NCBI GenBank assembly: GCA_964414015.1
Contig: CAYPUE010000001.1
Location: forward strand, 1 to 64,000
Length of the DNA stretch: 64,000 bases
Reading direction: 5' to 3'
Source: JAUSEW01 sp964414015
GTDB lineage: Bacteria; Patescibacteriota; Microgenomatia; Levybacterales; UBA12049
How positions within the stretch are numbered: position 1 is the first letter of the stretch; each line of letters starts with the position of its first letter. This document shows, one piece after another, positions 34,711 to 43,088 of the stretch. The notes beneath the pieces were generated by a model. That model had not been told where the DNA came from. It saw only the letters and a list, made by a program, of their open reading frames with translations, and made no database searches. A program made the position numbers and the translations under genes.

Positions 34711-35822
34711 AATTTTTCTTTTATGGATAAGTACAAAAGAGCCGCAATGGATGGAATAAAGGTTACCAAAGCTTTAATCAAAGGCGTAGGTCCGAAATAA
34801 GTACCAAGAAGCATGAATGGAATATAACGTAATAATAAACCAAAAGAGCAGGAGATGGAAAGATATAATAAAATTTTATTTTTTGGAACAAGAAATGAAA
34901 ATGGAAGAAACCATATGGCATACCATGGGTAAATTTCTTCCCTAATTGGCGACAGTAAAAACGCCATTATCATTAATATTGCCGAATAAGAAAATACATT
35001 GTCCCAATTAATCTCCATTTTCCTTACTCTCCTTATGACAACATATATAAAAATAGGAAGTAAAAATAAAGTTGCATATTTTATAAGCATAGATAATATT
35101 ATAAAAATAATTGCCCAAAATATTCTCTTTTTCATTAATAAATAAAAAGCCAAGAGCGCAAAAAACATCATAACTATATCATTATGTCCGCTAATTAAAG
35201 TTTCTATAATTACTAAAGGATTTAGAACGAATAGCAGAAGAGTAGCAAAATTTTTTGATATTTTCCAAATGATAGATATTGTACCTAGATAAAAAAGGAG
35301 TATAAAAAGTTTAAAATTTAAAAGCGTTAGCAGAAAATTCCCAAAACCCAATACATAAGGTATTCCTGTTAATAATATCCAAACCGGACCGTATAAAGCG
35401 GTTTTATTAGCAGCGTGCATAAAGAAAAGTAATGGATCTTTTGTAAACTCAATAGGCATAATTATATAAGGGTTTTCGTGGTAAAAAAATAAAACCTTTG
35501 AAGTTGCAACATAGTTAAAAATATCATAGGAAAGCATTGCTGGATAAGACAGAAGTAATAATGCAATTGTAAGAATTAAGTATAATTTAAGATCTTTAAA
35601 ACCAAATAATCCCATTTTGCTTAATCTAACTATCAAAAAATAAAATATAAAAAATATTAAAATGAGCAATATATATAAAACGGTTGTTAATTGGCGGTTA
35701 CTAAAAGCAAAACCAGAATAAAGCCTATGAAGATATAAAAAATTTGGGTCTATAAATAAATATGAGAAAATTAAAAAACAAAATAAAAAAAACGCATAAA
35801 GAAAGATAAAAACGGATTTCAT
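34680..35822 (-). CDS. GT87/MptB-like membrane mannosyltransferase-type protein
   Basis: A 380-residue protein with about 11 membrane helices. The luminal loop contains SYDIFNYVATSKVLFFYHENPY, the D-x-F...NPY pattern of DUF2029/GT87 and MptA/B-like GT-C enzymes; downstream NPLVIIETLISGHND is also characteristic. These enzymes add hexoses such as mannose from polyprenyl-phosphate donors. It sits between a DUF5667 gene (4-base overlap) and a PTPS_related gene (31-base overlap). The sugar is not determined. Confidence 0.78.
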   Translation of the reverse strand: MKSVFIFLYAFFLFCFLIFSYLFIDPNFLYLHRLYSGFAFSNRQLTTVLYILLILIFFIFYFLIVRLSKMGLFGFKDLKLYLILTIALLLLSYPAMLSYDIFNYVATSKVLFFYHENPYIIMPIEFTKDPLLFFMHAANKTALYGPVWILLTGIPYVLGFGNFLLTLLNFKLFILLFYLGTISIIWKISKNFATLLLFVLNPLVIIETLISGHNDIVMMFFALLAFYLLMKKRIFWAIIFIILSMLIKYATLFLLPIFIYVVIRRVRKMEINWDNVFSYSAILMIMAFLLSPIREEIYPWYAIWFLPFSFLVPKNKILLYLSISCSFGLLLRYIPFMLLGTYFGPTPLIKALVTFIPSIAALLYLSIKEKLWRKNFFQYF

Positions 35823-36352
35823 AAATTGTTTTTCCTAATCTCAATCGATTTTAAAATTGCTTCTTTTAAATTTAATATTGTCGGAGGAGATTTTTCAGGC
35901 TTCCATTCAAACTTTTCCGGAACTTCACTTTTTAAAAGTTCGAGAACTTCTATGTGTTTTAATGCTGCATTTTGAAGAATATTCTTTTTATTCGCAATAT
36001 TTTTATCTTCTCTCTCTGCTAACTTCAGATATAAAGGGGCTTGTGAAAAGTAGCTATCTGATTTAATTAATGCCTTATAACCCAACAAAAACTGCTTGTA
36101 TTCAAAGAGGGTTTTTGCTTCTACCAGATATTTATTTGATTGTTTTAGGTTATATTCAAACTGTCCGAAACTACCAAAGTGCCAATATCTCATCATTTTC
36201 TCCCATACAAGGTGAAGTTTATACGAAGCACTTCCGGGCATTGAGGATGGATAAGGCAAAACGTAATTAGACTGCGCAAAAATAGCTGGAGGAAAAACTA
36301 CGATCAACAAATAAATAATTATTGCGAATGCAAAAAGCTTTCCATTCGTCAT
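35819..36352 (-). CDS. DUF5667-type exported helical protein (second copy)
   Basis: A 177-residue exported protein with signal peptide MTNGKLFAFAIIIYLLIVVFP, then YPSSMPGSASYKLHLVWEK and the family signature AALKHIEVLELLKSEVPEK, matching the paralogue at 17882. A longer frame opens at 36394, but its extra 14 residues come from a repeat. ATG 36352 overlaps the galE stop as ATGA and places the signal peptide first, so it is preferred. Its function is unknown. Association with GT-C genes in both places suggests an accessory envelope role. Confidence 0.83.
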   Translation of the reverse strand: MTNGKLFAFAIIIYLLIVVFPPAIFAQSNYVLPYPSSMPGSASYKLHLVWEKMMRYWHFGSFGQFEYNLKQSNKYLVEAKTLFEYKQFLLGYKALIKSDSYFSQAPLYLKLAEREDKNIANKKNILQNAALKHIEVLELLKSEVPEKFEWKPEKSPPTILNLKEAILKSIEIRKNNL

Positions 36353-37347
36353 TTTGAGTTTTGAGTTTTGAGATTTGAGATTTGTTTGTGCCATTTAAAG
36401 GCTGTCTTAACAATTGTTTCAATATCTGAATATTGAGGCTTAAATCCTAATTCCGTATTAATTGCCGTAGGGTCAGCTACTAATCTTTCTGCATCTCCGG
36501 GTCTTCTTGGTGCAATTTTCATTTTAAAATCAATGCCGCTTACTTTTTTTACCATATCTATAACCTCTTTATTAGAATATCCTTTTCCCGTACCTGCATT
36601 ATAGAAAAATCCTCCTTTATTTTTTTGTAATTTCTCAAGAGCCAACACGTGTGCTTCTGCTAAATCCAACACGTGAATATAATCCCTAATGCAGGTACCA
36701 TCCTTAGTTTTGTAATCATCCCCATATAATATAAATTCTGATTTATCTATTGCAGATATTATTGCATTTGGAATTATATGAGTCTCGGGATTATGATTTT
36801 CCCCCATTTTACCGTCCAAAGAGGCACCTGCGGCATTAAAATAGCGAAGACTGACAAAGCTTAATCCATAAATTTCTCTATACCAAGAAAGGGTTTTTTC
36901 AACCATTAGCTTACTTTCTCCGTATGGATTTGTAGGATTTTTTGGATGAATTTCCGGAATTGGAACCTGTATTGGGTTTCCGTATACTCCGGCTGTTGAT
37001 GAAAAAATGATTGGAATGGGATTCTTGCTTTTTGACGCCTCATCTATCATGTTTAATGCTGCTAATAAATTATTCTGAAAGTAAATGTAAGGATTTTCCA
37101 TGGACTCTGCCATTGAGATATAACCTGCAAAATGAATAATTCCCTCAAATTCATTTTTCAAAAATAGGCTGGAAACAAAATCTCTTTTATTCAAATCGCC
37201 AATAATAAATTCTGCTCTGCTATCAACTGAATCTTTGCGGCCCCTGGAAAGATTATCAACGACCACGACTTGATAGCCTTTTTCCAAAAGTAGAGTCGTC
37301 ATGAAACTGCCAATATAGCCTGCCCCTCCCGTTACTAAAATCTTCAT
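36349..37347 (-). CDS. galE: UDP-glucose 4-epimerase
   Basis: A 332-residue extended SDR that interconverts UDP-glucose and UDP-galactose. The NAD motif is GGAGYIG (G7-G10-G13). FSSTAGVYG supplies the catalytic serine or threonine, and Y142/K146 occur in PYGESK. RYFNAAGAS, RDYIHVLDLA and RRPGDAERLVAD are classical GalE motifs. The last residues (KQISNLKTQNSK) are encoded by the short repeat that runs into the next gene. Overlap of 4 bases with the DUF5667 gene. It probably supplies UDP-galactose for the GT array. Confidence 0.95.
   Translation of the reverse strand: MKILVTGGAGYIGSFMTTLLLEKGYQVVVVDNLSRGRKDSVDSRAEFIIGDLNKRDFVSSLFLKNEFEGIIHFAGYISMAESMENPYIYFQNNLLAALNMIDEASKSKNPIPIIFSSTAGVYGNPIQVPIPEIHPKNPTNPYGESKLMVEKTLSWYREIYGLSFVSLRYFNAAGASLDGKMGENHNPETHIIPNAIISAIDKSEFILYGDDYKTKDGTCIRDYIHVLDLAEAHVLALEKLQKNKGGFFYNAGTGKGYSNKEVIDMVKKVSGIDFKMKIAPRRPGDAERLVADPTAINTELGFKPQYSDIETIVKTAFKWHKQISNLKTQNSK
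36351..36384. repeat. TTTGAGTTTTGAG/TTTGAGA tandem repeat at the galE/DUF5667 junction
   Basis: Four to five degenerate copies of a 7-8-base word (TTTTGAG, then ATTTGAG). It encodes the extra C-terminal residues of GalE. Confidence 0.75.
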
Positions 37348-37356
37348 AGGCTAATT

Positions 37357-38121
37357 TTATTCTTTGATGTATTTTAGATATGAAACCGGAAATCTTAAAG
37401 CCGAGAAAAAAGCAAATACGAATCCTTGCCAACTGTCCATAAACCCCTTATGCCGTATATATGATGTAAAAAACCACCATGCTGGAAGTATCAAGATATA
37501 TTTTAGCATAGTTAAGGAGTCTTTCCCTAGTTTTTTGTCTTCATATTGTTTAGAGATGAAATCCGTATATCTTTTGAATCGCGTTAAATAACGAGAGAAA
37601 GTTGGGTCAGCCACATGAATAAGCGGATTAGCTAGATACCCTATCTTTCCTTCGACAACCGCTTGTTCATGAACGTCTTTTTGGGGAAGTTTTCCTTTCC
37701 CTCTCTTATATAGCCTTAAAGTGTAATCGGGATACGCCCCTCCTTTCATTAAAAATCTTCCTAAAAACCAATTTTTTCTAGGAATCCAATAGCCATTCAC
37801 ATCGTCATTTTTGCTATTTGAGATTTGATTTTTGATTTCACTGCGAAGCGATGGCGTAACTCGTTCATCCGCATCAAGCTGCAAAACCCAATCTTTAGAT
37901 GCCATATCTATTGCTTTCTGTTTATTAATATGAAAATTAGGCTTATTAGTAGTTATTTTTACTTTAGCGCCAAATTTTCTGGCAATTTCCACAGTTTTAT
38001 CAGCAGAAGTTCCATCAACTACGATAATTTCATCCGCTATATCTTTTACGCTTTCTAAAGCAGCTCCAAGGTTTTCCTCCTCGTTAAAAGTAGCCAGAAC
38101 AACAGAAAGAGTTTTACTCAT
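37357..38121 (-). CDS. GT2 glycosyltransferase, WaaE/KdtX-like
   Basis: A 254-residue GT-A enzyme. DEIIVVDGTSADKT and LQLDADERV (DAD near 82-84) give the donor site. NGYWIPRKNWFLGRF and the KDVHEQAVVEG motif are typical of the WaaE/lipopolysaccharide-core glucosyltransferase branch. A short hydrophobic C-terminal segment follows. Close homologues lie at 59778 and 61468. A low-complexity segment IKNQISNSKNDD between the DERV and NGYW motifs is encoded by a repeat. It stands 9 bases from galE and has its own -10 and -35. Confidence 0.9.
   Translation of the reverse strand: MSKTLSVVLATFNEEENLGAALESVKDIADEIIVVDGTSADKTVEIARKFGAKVKITTNKPNFHINKQKAIDMASKDWVLQLDADERVTPSLRSEIKNQISNSKNDDVNGYWIPRKNWFLGRFLMKGGAYPDYTLRLYKRGKGKLPQKDVHEQAVVEGKIGYLANPLIHVADPTFSRYLTRFKRYTDFISKQYEDKKLGKDSLTMLKYILILPAWWFFTSYIRHKGFMDSWQGFVFAFFSALRFPVSYLKYIKE
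37805..37841. repeat. TTTGAGATTTGATTTTTGATTT repeat in a GT2 loop
   Basis: A degenerate tandem of ATTTGA words, translated in frame on the minus strand as about 11 residues (EIKNQISNSKN). It lies between the DERV and NGYWIPRKN motifs, the same place as the repeats at 60245 and 62067. Confidence 0.7.
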
Positions 38122-38127
38122 AAGATG

Positions 38128-38156
38128 ATAATACTAGGAAAGCTTTGGTTTTACAA
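38128..38156 (-). promoter_or_regulatory. Leaderless promoter for the GT2 gene at 37357
   Basis: Minus strand TTGTAA (38156-38151), 17-base spacer, TATTAT (38133-38128), then 6 bases to the ATG at 38121. It overlaps the end of the upstream gene. Confidence 0.5.
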
Positions 38157-39786
38157 ACTTAAAAACCAAAAGAGAAACGGTAACAAAAAGCGCAGCGAAA
38201 GAAATAATGTCTGATATCAATCTTAGCTTAGTTTCTTTATATTCTGCTTCAACCAGATAATTTCCTTTAGTTAAGTTAAAAGTCATAATCCCTCTATACT
38301 GCATATTCTGAAATTCTAGATAAAGAGGCTTTCCATTTGCTTTTATTTCCCAGCCTGGAAAATACAGGGTATTTTCTCCAAACAGAGCATTCTTATTAAC
38401 TTGTACTTGATATTTATGATAAGTTGATTTCCTATCAAGTTCTTTTATTTTTGCGTCTCCGTCAATTACTTCAAGGTATGCTTTTGGCCTTTTTTCCATA
38501 AATCTTACAGACCATATGGGAGCGCTCTCCCCTGTATCCGTAGTGCTATCGTAGATGCCGCTATAAAAACTCTCTTCTTTTTGCAAAAATCCATTTGCAT
38601 GCCAATAATCTTTATTTACAAATAATAGAACTGCAACAAATATTAATAACGCTGCCTTTTTATATTTACTTGAAACTACGGATAATAAAATTCCTCCCAT
38701 CAATGCGCTTAAAAAGACTGTAACGGAAAGAAACCTCCAGGGAAACTGAAACTTTTGAAGAGTTGTAATTGTCTGCCAAATTGGATTGGAAGAAGAGGTC
38801 ATTAGGAATAGTGTTGCCCAAAAAATAATAAAGCTTCCCAAACATATAATCCATAGCTTATTTCTTTTTTTATATAAATAATACGCTGCAATAATACTAC
38901 CAACTACACCTATCCAGTGAATAATTCCTATTTGCTTGCTAAGAGCTATTGTCCCTCCATAACTCCATGGTGAAAGGAAAAAATCCTTCCACGCTACAAA
39001 ACTCCTTGTGTATTCCCCTCCTCCCGTAACAATGTCCCTAAGGGTATACTTTCCTTCTATCAATGCTGGTATCCAGAAGAAAGCGGATAACCCAAACCCA
39101 AGAAGTATTAAGTAAAAAGAGTTAAGTATAAAGTATTTTTTATTGGAGTACTGAAAAATTAGATAAAAAATGTATATCAGTATCAAGGGCAGAAACATAA
39201 GTGTTATTGCATTATGAGACAGGATAAGACCGGCCAATGAAAGCGATCCTCCCAATATCTGCCAATAGGAAAAATTTTTCGCAAGTTTAGTCAGGAAATA
39301 AAAGATAAGGGGCGGGAAAATAAATGCAACATGCTCACCAATAGCCCCACGGACATATAAATCAACAAATCTATAGGGAGCAATTATATAAAGCGCGCTT
39401 GCAAAAAATGCTGCTTTATCATCATTTAGTAATTCTTTAATAAAAAGGTACATTACTAGACCGCTTAGAACAAATGATGTACCAAAAACCAACTTTACAC
39501 TATCAACTAATGTAAATCCAAAAAAATGAAATAATGAAGCTAAATATGAGGGTAAAGGATAAAGAAATTCCAATATGGGGTGCCCGTATCCCCAGTTAAG
39601 ATTACCCGCCCACCTTGGAATAATATTTCCTTCTTTTAGATTTTGATAAAAATTGGCAATTCTTGCAACATGATCTTGTCCATCATGAGTAATCGGCAAT
39701 CCCGAATAGAAAAAATCCAAAAGAGGAATAACTGATAATATGGTGAGTAAAAATAAAATTACTAATTTAGATTTAAAAATTTTCAC
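38134..39786 (-). CDS. PTPS_related multi-pass membrane protein, probable GT-C
   Basis: A 550-residue paralogue of the 33076 protein. The first outside loop reads THDGQDHVARI and RWAGNLNWGYGHPILEFLYP; the FRFVDLYVRGAIGEH-type loop (here YRFVDLYVRG) follows. About 13 helices and a C-terminal outside domain with TLYFPGWEIKANGKPLYL. The start is GTG at 39786, directly 7 bases downstream of a TATAAT, suggesting a leaderless mRNA. The function is probably lipid-carrier-dependent sugar transfer (inference from topology). Confidence 0.83.
   Translation of the reverse strand: MKIFKSKLVILFLLTILSVIPLLDFFYSGLPITHDGQDHVARIANFYQNLKEGNIIPRWAGNLNWGYGHPILEFLYPLPSYLASLFHFFGFTLVDSVKLVFGTSFVLSGLVMYLFIKELLNDDKAAFFASALYIIAPYRFVDLYVRGAIGEHVAFIFPPLIFYFLTKLAKNFSYWQILGGSLSLAGLILSHNAITLMFLPLILIYIFYLIFQYSNKKYFILNSFYLILLGFGLSAFFWIPALIEGKYTLRDIVTGGGEYTRSFVAWKDFFLSPWSYGGTIALSKQIGIIHWIGVVGSIIAAYYLYKKRNKLWIICLGSFIIFWATLFLMTSSSNPIWQTITTLQKFQFPWRFLSVTVFLSALMGGILLSVVSSKYKKAALLIFVAVLLFVNKDYWHANGFLQKEESFYSGIYDSTTDTGESAPIWSVRFMEKRPKAYLEVIDGDAKIKELDRKSTYHKYQVQVNKNALFGENTLYFPGWEIKANGKPLYLEFQNMQYRGIMTFNLTKGNYLVEAEYKETKLRLISDIISFAALFVTVSLLVFKFVKPKLS
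39103..39135. repeat. Degenerate AGTATTAAGT repeat in the PTPS_related paralogue
   Basis: AAGTATTAAGT...GTTAAGTATAAAGT on the plus strand, coding for part of KKYFILNSFYLIL. It aligns with the repeat at 34054-34072 in the paralogue. Confidence 0.5.
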
Positions 39787-39793
39787 ATTTTAT

Positions 39794-39799
39794 ATTATA
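39794..39799 (-). promoter_or_regulatory. -10 box 7 bases before the GTG start at 39786
   Basis: Minus-strand TATAAT in the 3' end of the upstream gene. The spacing to the GTG matches the leaderless pattern. No strong -35 seen. Confidence 0.45.
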
Positions 39800-41459
39800 G
39801 TCCATTAACAACTCTTATTCCTGTTTCATTATTTAAATATCTGCCGATAAAAAGAGTTTTTATATTCCGTGGAAAATCATCGGGATTACCAACATAAAGC
39901 GTTGTTTTGTTCTTCTGTTCTTTGCTCCAATTTATCGGCCTAAACTCAAATTTGGAAAATGCGTGCTCTTCTGCAAATCCTCCTGATTTTGTCCCGCCCT
40001 GCATCTGATAAACAGACGAGTCATACTTAGAATAGAAAAGGAAAAACATATACGACTGGTATAAATTATCTTTGTTGGAAAAAATAATTTTATCGTAGGC
40101 ATTTTGATTCTTTACGACGAAAGGGATAGTTTTGGATAAAGCATATTGAAAAGACTGCGATTGATTTTTGGAAAAAACAAAAAAATATTGCTGATAAAAA
40201 TATCGTAATGATAAAATACCAACAATAAACAGTAAAAGGTAAAAAATAGATAAAATGTAAGCTTTAAATCTCACCTTTGCGATAAATTGGACAGTAGCAA
40301 AAATTCCTAAAGAGGAAAGTATCTGCGGAACAGGCAATGTGTTGTATGCACGCATAGCATGTGGGGCCCCTGTAGTTAAAGAAGGAGCAACGAAAGAAGC
40401 AGTAAGCCATAGTATAATAATAGTCTTAATCTTTTTATCAAACTTCCCCAAAAGCAAAAAAATTACTCCTAAGAGCATAAAAGGGAACTCCCACCAGTAT
40501 AAAAGTCCTATTCCCGGAGCCTTAAAGCTTTCATTGCCGCTATTGCCAAAAATAAACTGTGGGTTTAGATGAGAGAAATAATTCCCAAGAAATATTCTAA
40601 TTGGAACTAAACGTCTGTTGTAAAAAATCTCTCCAACGATATTGCCTTCTTTTTTATATTGCAATACTTTATCAGCACTAATCCCATATGCCTTACTATT
40701 GTTAAATGCTGATGTGCCCTTAAAACGTAAAAGCCCTTGAGGAGTTAAAGTAACTAAAAATATTGGCAAAATAAATAAAATCCCTAAAATTAATGATGTA
40801 AATACTTTTTGTTTCATTTTTAAAAAATGTTTTCTGAAGATATATAAAAAAACAAGTAAAATTAACGGGGCAAATATTTTTTCACTTTGATAAGTATAAA
40901 AAGATAATCCGAAAAATAAAGTTGAGATTAATAAGAAAAATTTATTTGGGGGATTATTGATTGCTTTGAGCAGGAATAAAACGGCAAGGACAACAGAGGT
41001 CAAACCTGCATTTACCTCATGTCCAAGCCGTGAAATATAAATGTGCCACGGGGAAATTGCCAGAAGAAACGAAGAAAGCATAGCGATTGTTTCATTGCTA
41101 AATTGTTTAATTGTTGAATTCTTGAATAGCTCTTTTACCAAAAAATATGTAGATACAACTGTTAAAACTGACAGTATAACCGAAGGCAAACGAACTGCCA
41201 GCACATTAAGGCCAAATAGCTTTATAAATGGAATTACCAAATACACATATAAAGCAGGTCGCCAATCATCGTATGCACGAAGAAGTATTGGAAATTTCGT
41301 CCCATATTCATCAGCGCCCGTCTTTAAAATAGAATAAGCATTATAGCCAATCGATGCTTCATCAAGTGAAGCGGTGGGCGGAACATTGGTTAATTGATAA
41401 AACCGTAAAAAAATCGCTAATAAAATAATTCCTAAAAAAATAATTTTCTTGCTATTCAT
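39795..41459 (-). CDS. GT39/ArnT-like membrane glycosyltransferase, tandem paralogue 1
   Basis: A 554-residue GT-C enzyme. LDEASIGYNAYSILKTG gives the catalytic-type acidic pair in the first loop, and LLAISPWHIYISRLGHE is the internal motif of this paralogue group. The outside C terminus has KFEFRPINW and TLYVGNPDDFP, shared with the next gene. An in-frame low-complexity run (NSTIKQFSNET) lies in the cytoplasmic-side loop before the ISPWH helix. It abuts the next gene with no gap and is the last of three tandem copies. Confidence 0.87.
   Translation of the reverse strand: MNSKKIIFLGIILLAIFLRFYQLTNVPPTASLDEASIGYNAYSILKTGADEYGTKFPILLRAYDDWRPALYVYLVIPFIKLFGLNVLAVRLPSVILSVLTVVSTYFLVKELFKNSTIKQFSNETIAMLSSFLLAISPWHIYISRLGHEVNAGLTSVVLAVLFLLKAINNPPNKFFLLISTLFFGLSFYTYQSEKIFAPLILLVFLYIFRKHFLKMKQKVFTSLILGILFILPIFLVTLTPQGLLRFKGTSAFNNSKAYGISADKVLQYKKEGNIVGEIFYNRRLVPIRIFLGNYFSHLNPQFIFGNSGNESFKAPGIGLLYWWEFPFMLLGVIFLLLGKFDKKIKTIIILWLTASFVAPSLTTGAPHAMRAYNTLPVPQILSSLGIFATVQFIAKVRFKAYILSIFYLLLFIVGILSLRYFYQQYFFVFSKNQSQSFQYALSKTIPFVVKNQNAYDKIIFSNKDNLYQSYMFFLFYSKYDSSVYQMQGGTKSGGFAEEHAFSKFEFRPINWSKEQKNKTTLYVGNPDDFPRNIKTLFIGRYLNNETGIRVVNGL
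41085..41129. repeat. AATTGTTTAATTGTTGAATT-type repeat in a GT39 gene
   Basis: Degenerate repeats of a TTGTTGAAT-like word, translated on the minus strand as NSTIKQFSNET. The tandem paralogues at 41460 and 43085 have different, shorter sequence at this site. Confidence 0.65.
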
Positions 41460-43088
41460 CTACTTGACTAATTCTATTGCCGTATTCCCGTCTGGATAAT
41501 TTACCCTAGATAAAACATTAGCTGAAACTGGAAAATCGCTTGGCCTACCTATATACAGGGTATCTCCATTTTTATTTTCTTTATTCCAATCAATAGGACG
41601 AAATTCAAATTTTCCAAATGTATGGTTTTCCCTAAAACCCCCGGATGCATATTGCGCTTCTTTCTGGTATAAGGCAGGAGGATATTGAAGATAAAAAAGA
41701 AAAAATATATAAGATTGGTCCATTGGGGGCTGATTAGAAACAACTATTTTTTTATAATTACTTTCAATTTTTTTTACCGTCGTAATTGATTTTTCATAAC
41801 CATATTGCCATTCTTTTGCATTAAAATAATTCTGTTGCGTAAAATACTGATTAAGATAATATGCAAAGTTAAAAATTAAAGATAAGAAGAGGATAATGTA
41901 TATGGAATATTTAATTCTTGAATTTGAAATTTTTTGTGCAGCGAAAAGCACTCCGATTGCAGTAAATATTTGAAATATCGGTAAGAAATTTAAAGTCCGT
42001 ACCGCATGAGGAACTCCGCTTGTTATGGAAGCAGGTATTGGCGCCGCCAGAAACCAAAAGAACAACAGAAGCTTTACCTTTTTATCTAATTTACCAAACA
42101 ATAAAACAAATATACCCACAAAAAGAAAAGGTAAATCCCACAAATATAAAAGGCCCATATTCGGGGCATGATGACGGGCCAAATCACCTGTTATAAAAAG
42201 CCAATTCAAATCAAAATGTGAGATATAGCCCGATACAACAGCTTTGGCAAAAACTATTCTTCTGTTATCCAAAACAAGGCCTATTAAATCATTGTTTTTT
42301 TTATCTTCAAGCATCTTTTGCGCATTCTCTTTAAGAAGAGGGGTTGAATCCGCGAACACGCTTACGCCTTTTGCTCTTGCCAATGCCTCTTTATTGTCAA
42401 AAGTAAAATTAATCATCGGCAAGGAAATTATTGCACCAATAATCAATGCTGCCGCTAAATATTTTTTAGAGATGGAGAAAAGTTGTTGTCTGAAAACAAC
42501 AATAAGAATTACAGCTAAAATAGGAGTAAAGACCTTTTCGCTCTGATAAATATAAAAGTTTAAACCCATTAAGGCAGAAGACAATAAAAGATAAAACGGC
42601 TTTTTAAGACCTTTAAGGAAAAAAAACACAGAAAATATATTAAATGCCATACCAACGCCTGATTCAAAGGCAATTCTTGAAAACTGCAAATGCCATGGGG
42701 AAATTGCCATCAGAAATGATGCAAGAAGAGCTGTTTTTGCGTTGGCGAATAGTTCTTTCACCAAGAAAAAAGTGGCCAAAACAGCCAGGATGCCAAAAAT
42801 TACAGCCGGTAAGCGCACTGCATAAATATCAAGTCCTACTAATTTTATAAACGGGATTACGAAATAGGCATATAAAGCCGGCTTGTAATCATCAAACGAT
42901 CTTAAAACTACAGGTGAAAATTTGCCGTATTCGTCCTTACCCGTTTGCATTATCGAATAAGCATTATAACCTAAAGATACTTCGTCCCAATCGGGAGATA
43001 AAGGTACTTTACCTAATTGCCACAATCTTAATGTTGAAGCCAAAACTACAACACCTATAAGCAATATTAATGTAAAATTTTTACTCAT
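41460..43088 (-). CDS. GT39/ArnT-like membrane glycosyltransferase, tandem paralogue 2
   Basis: A 542-residue GT-C enzyme closely related to both neighbours. WDEVSLGYNAYSIMQTG is the acidic first-loop motif, FLMAISPWHLQFSRIAFE the internal motif, and KFEFRPIDW with TLYIGRPSDFP the C-terminal outside motif. About 11 helices. Overlaps the upstream paralogue by 4 bases. Tandem duplication followed by specialisation to different sugars or acceptors is the simplest reading. Confidence 0.87.
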   Translation of the reverse strand: MSKNFTLILLIGVVVLASTLRLWQLGKVPLSPDWDEVSLGYNAYSIMQTGKDEYGKFSPVVLRSFDDYKPALYAYFVIPFIKLVGLDIYAVRLPAVIFGILAVLATFFLVKELFANAKTALLASFLMAISPWHLQFSRIAFESGVGMAFNIFSVFFFLKGLKKPFYLLLSSALMGLNFYIYQSEKVFTPILAVILIVVFRQQLFSISKKYLAAALIIGAIISLPMINFTFDNKEALARAKGVSVFADSTPLLKENAQKMLEDKKNNDLIGLVLDNRRIVFAKAVVSGYISHFDLNWLFITGDLARHHAPNMGLLYLWDLPFLFVGIFVLLFGKLDKKVKLLLFFWFLAAPIPASITSGVPHAVRTLNFLPIFQIFTAIGVLFAAQKISNSRIKYSIYIILFLSLIFNFAYYLNQYFTQQNYFNAKEWQYGYEKSITTVKKIESNYKKIVVSNQPPMDQSYIFFLFYLQYPPALYQKEAQYASGGFRENHTFGKFEFRPIDWNKENKNGDTLYIGRPSDFPVSANVLSRVNYPDGNTAIELVK

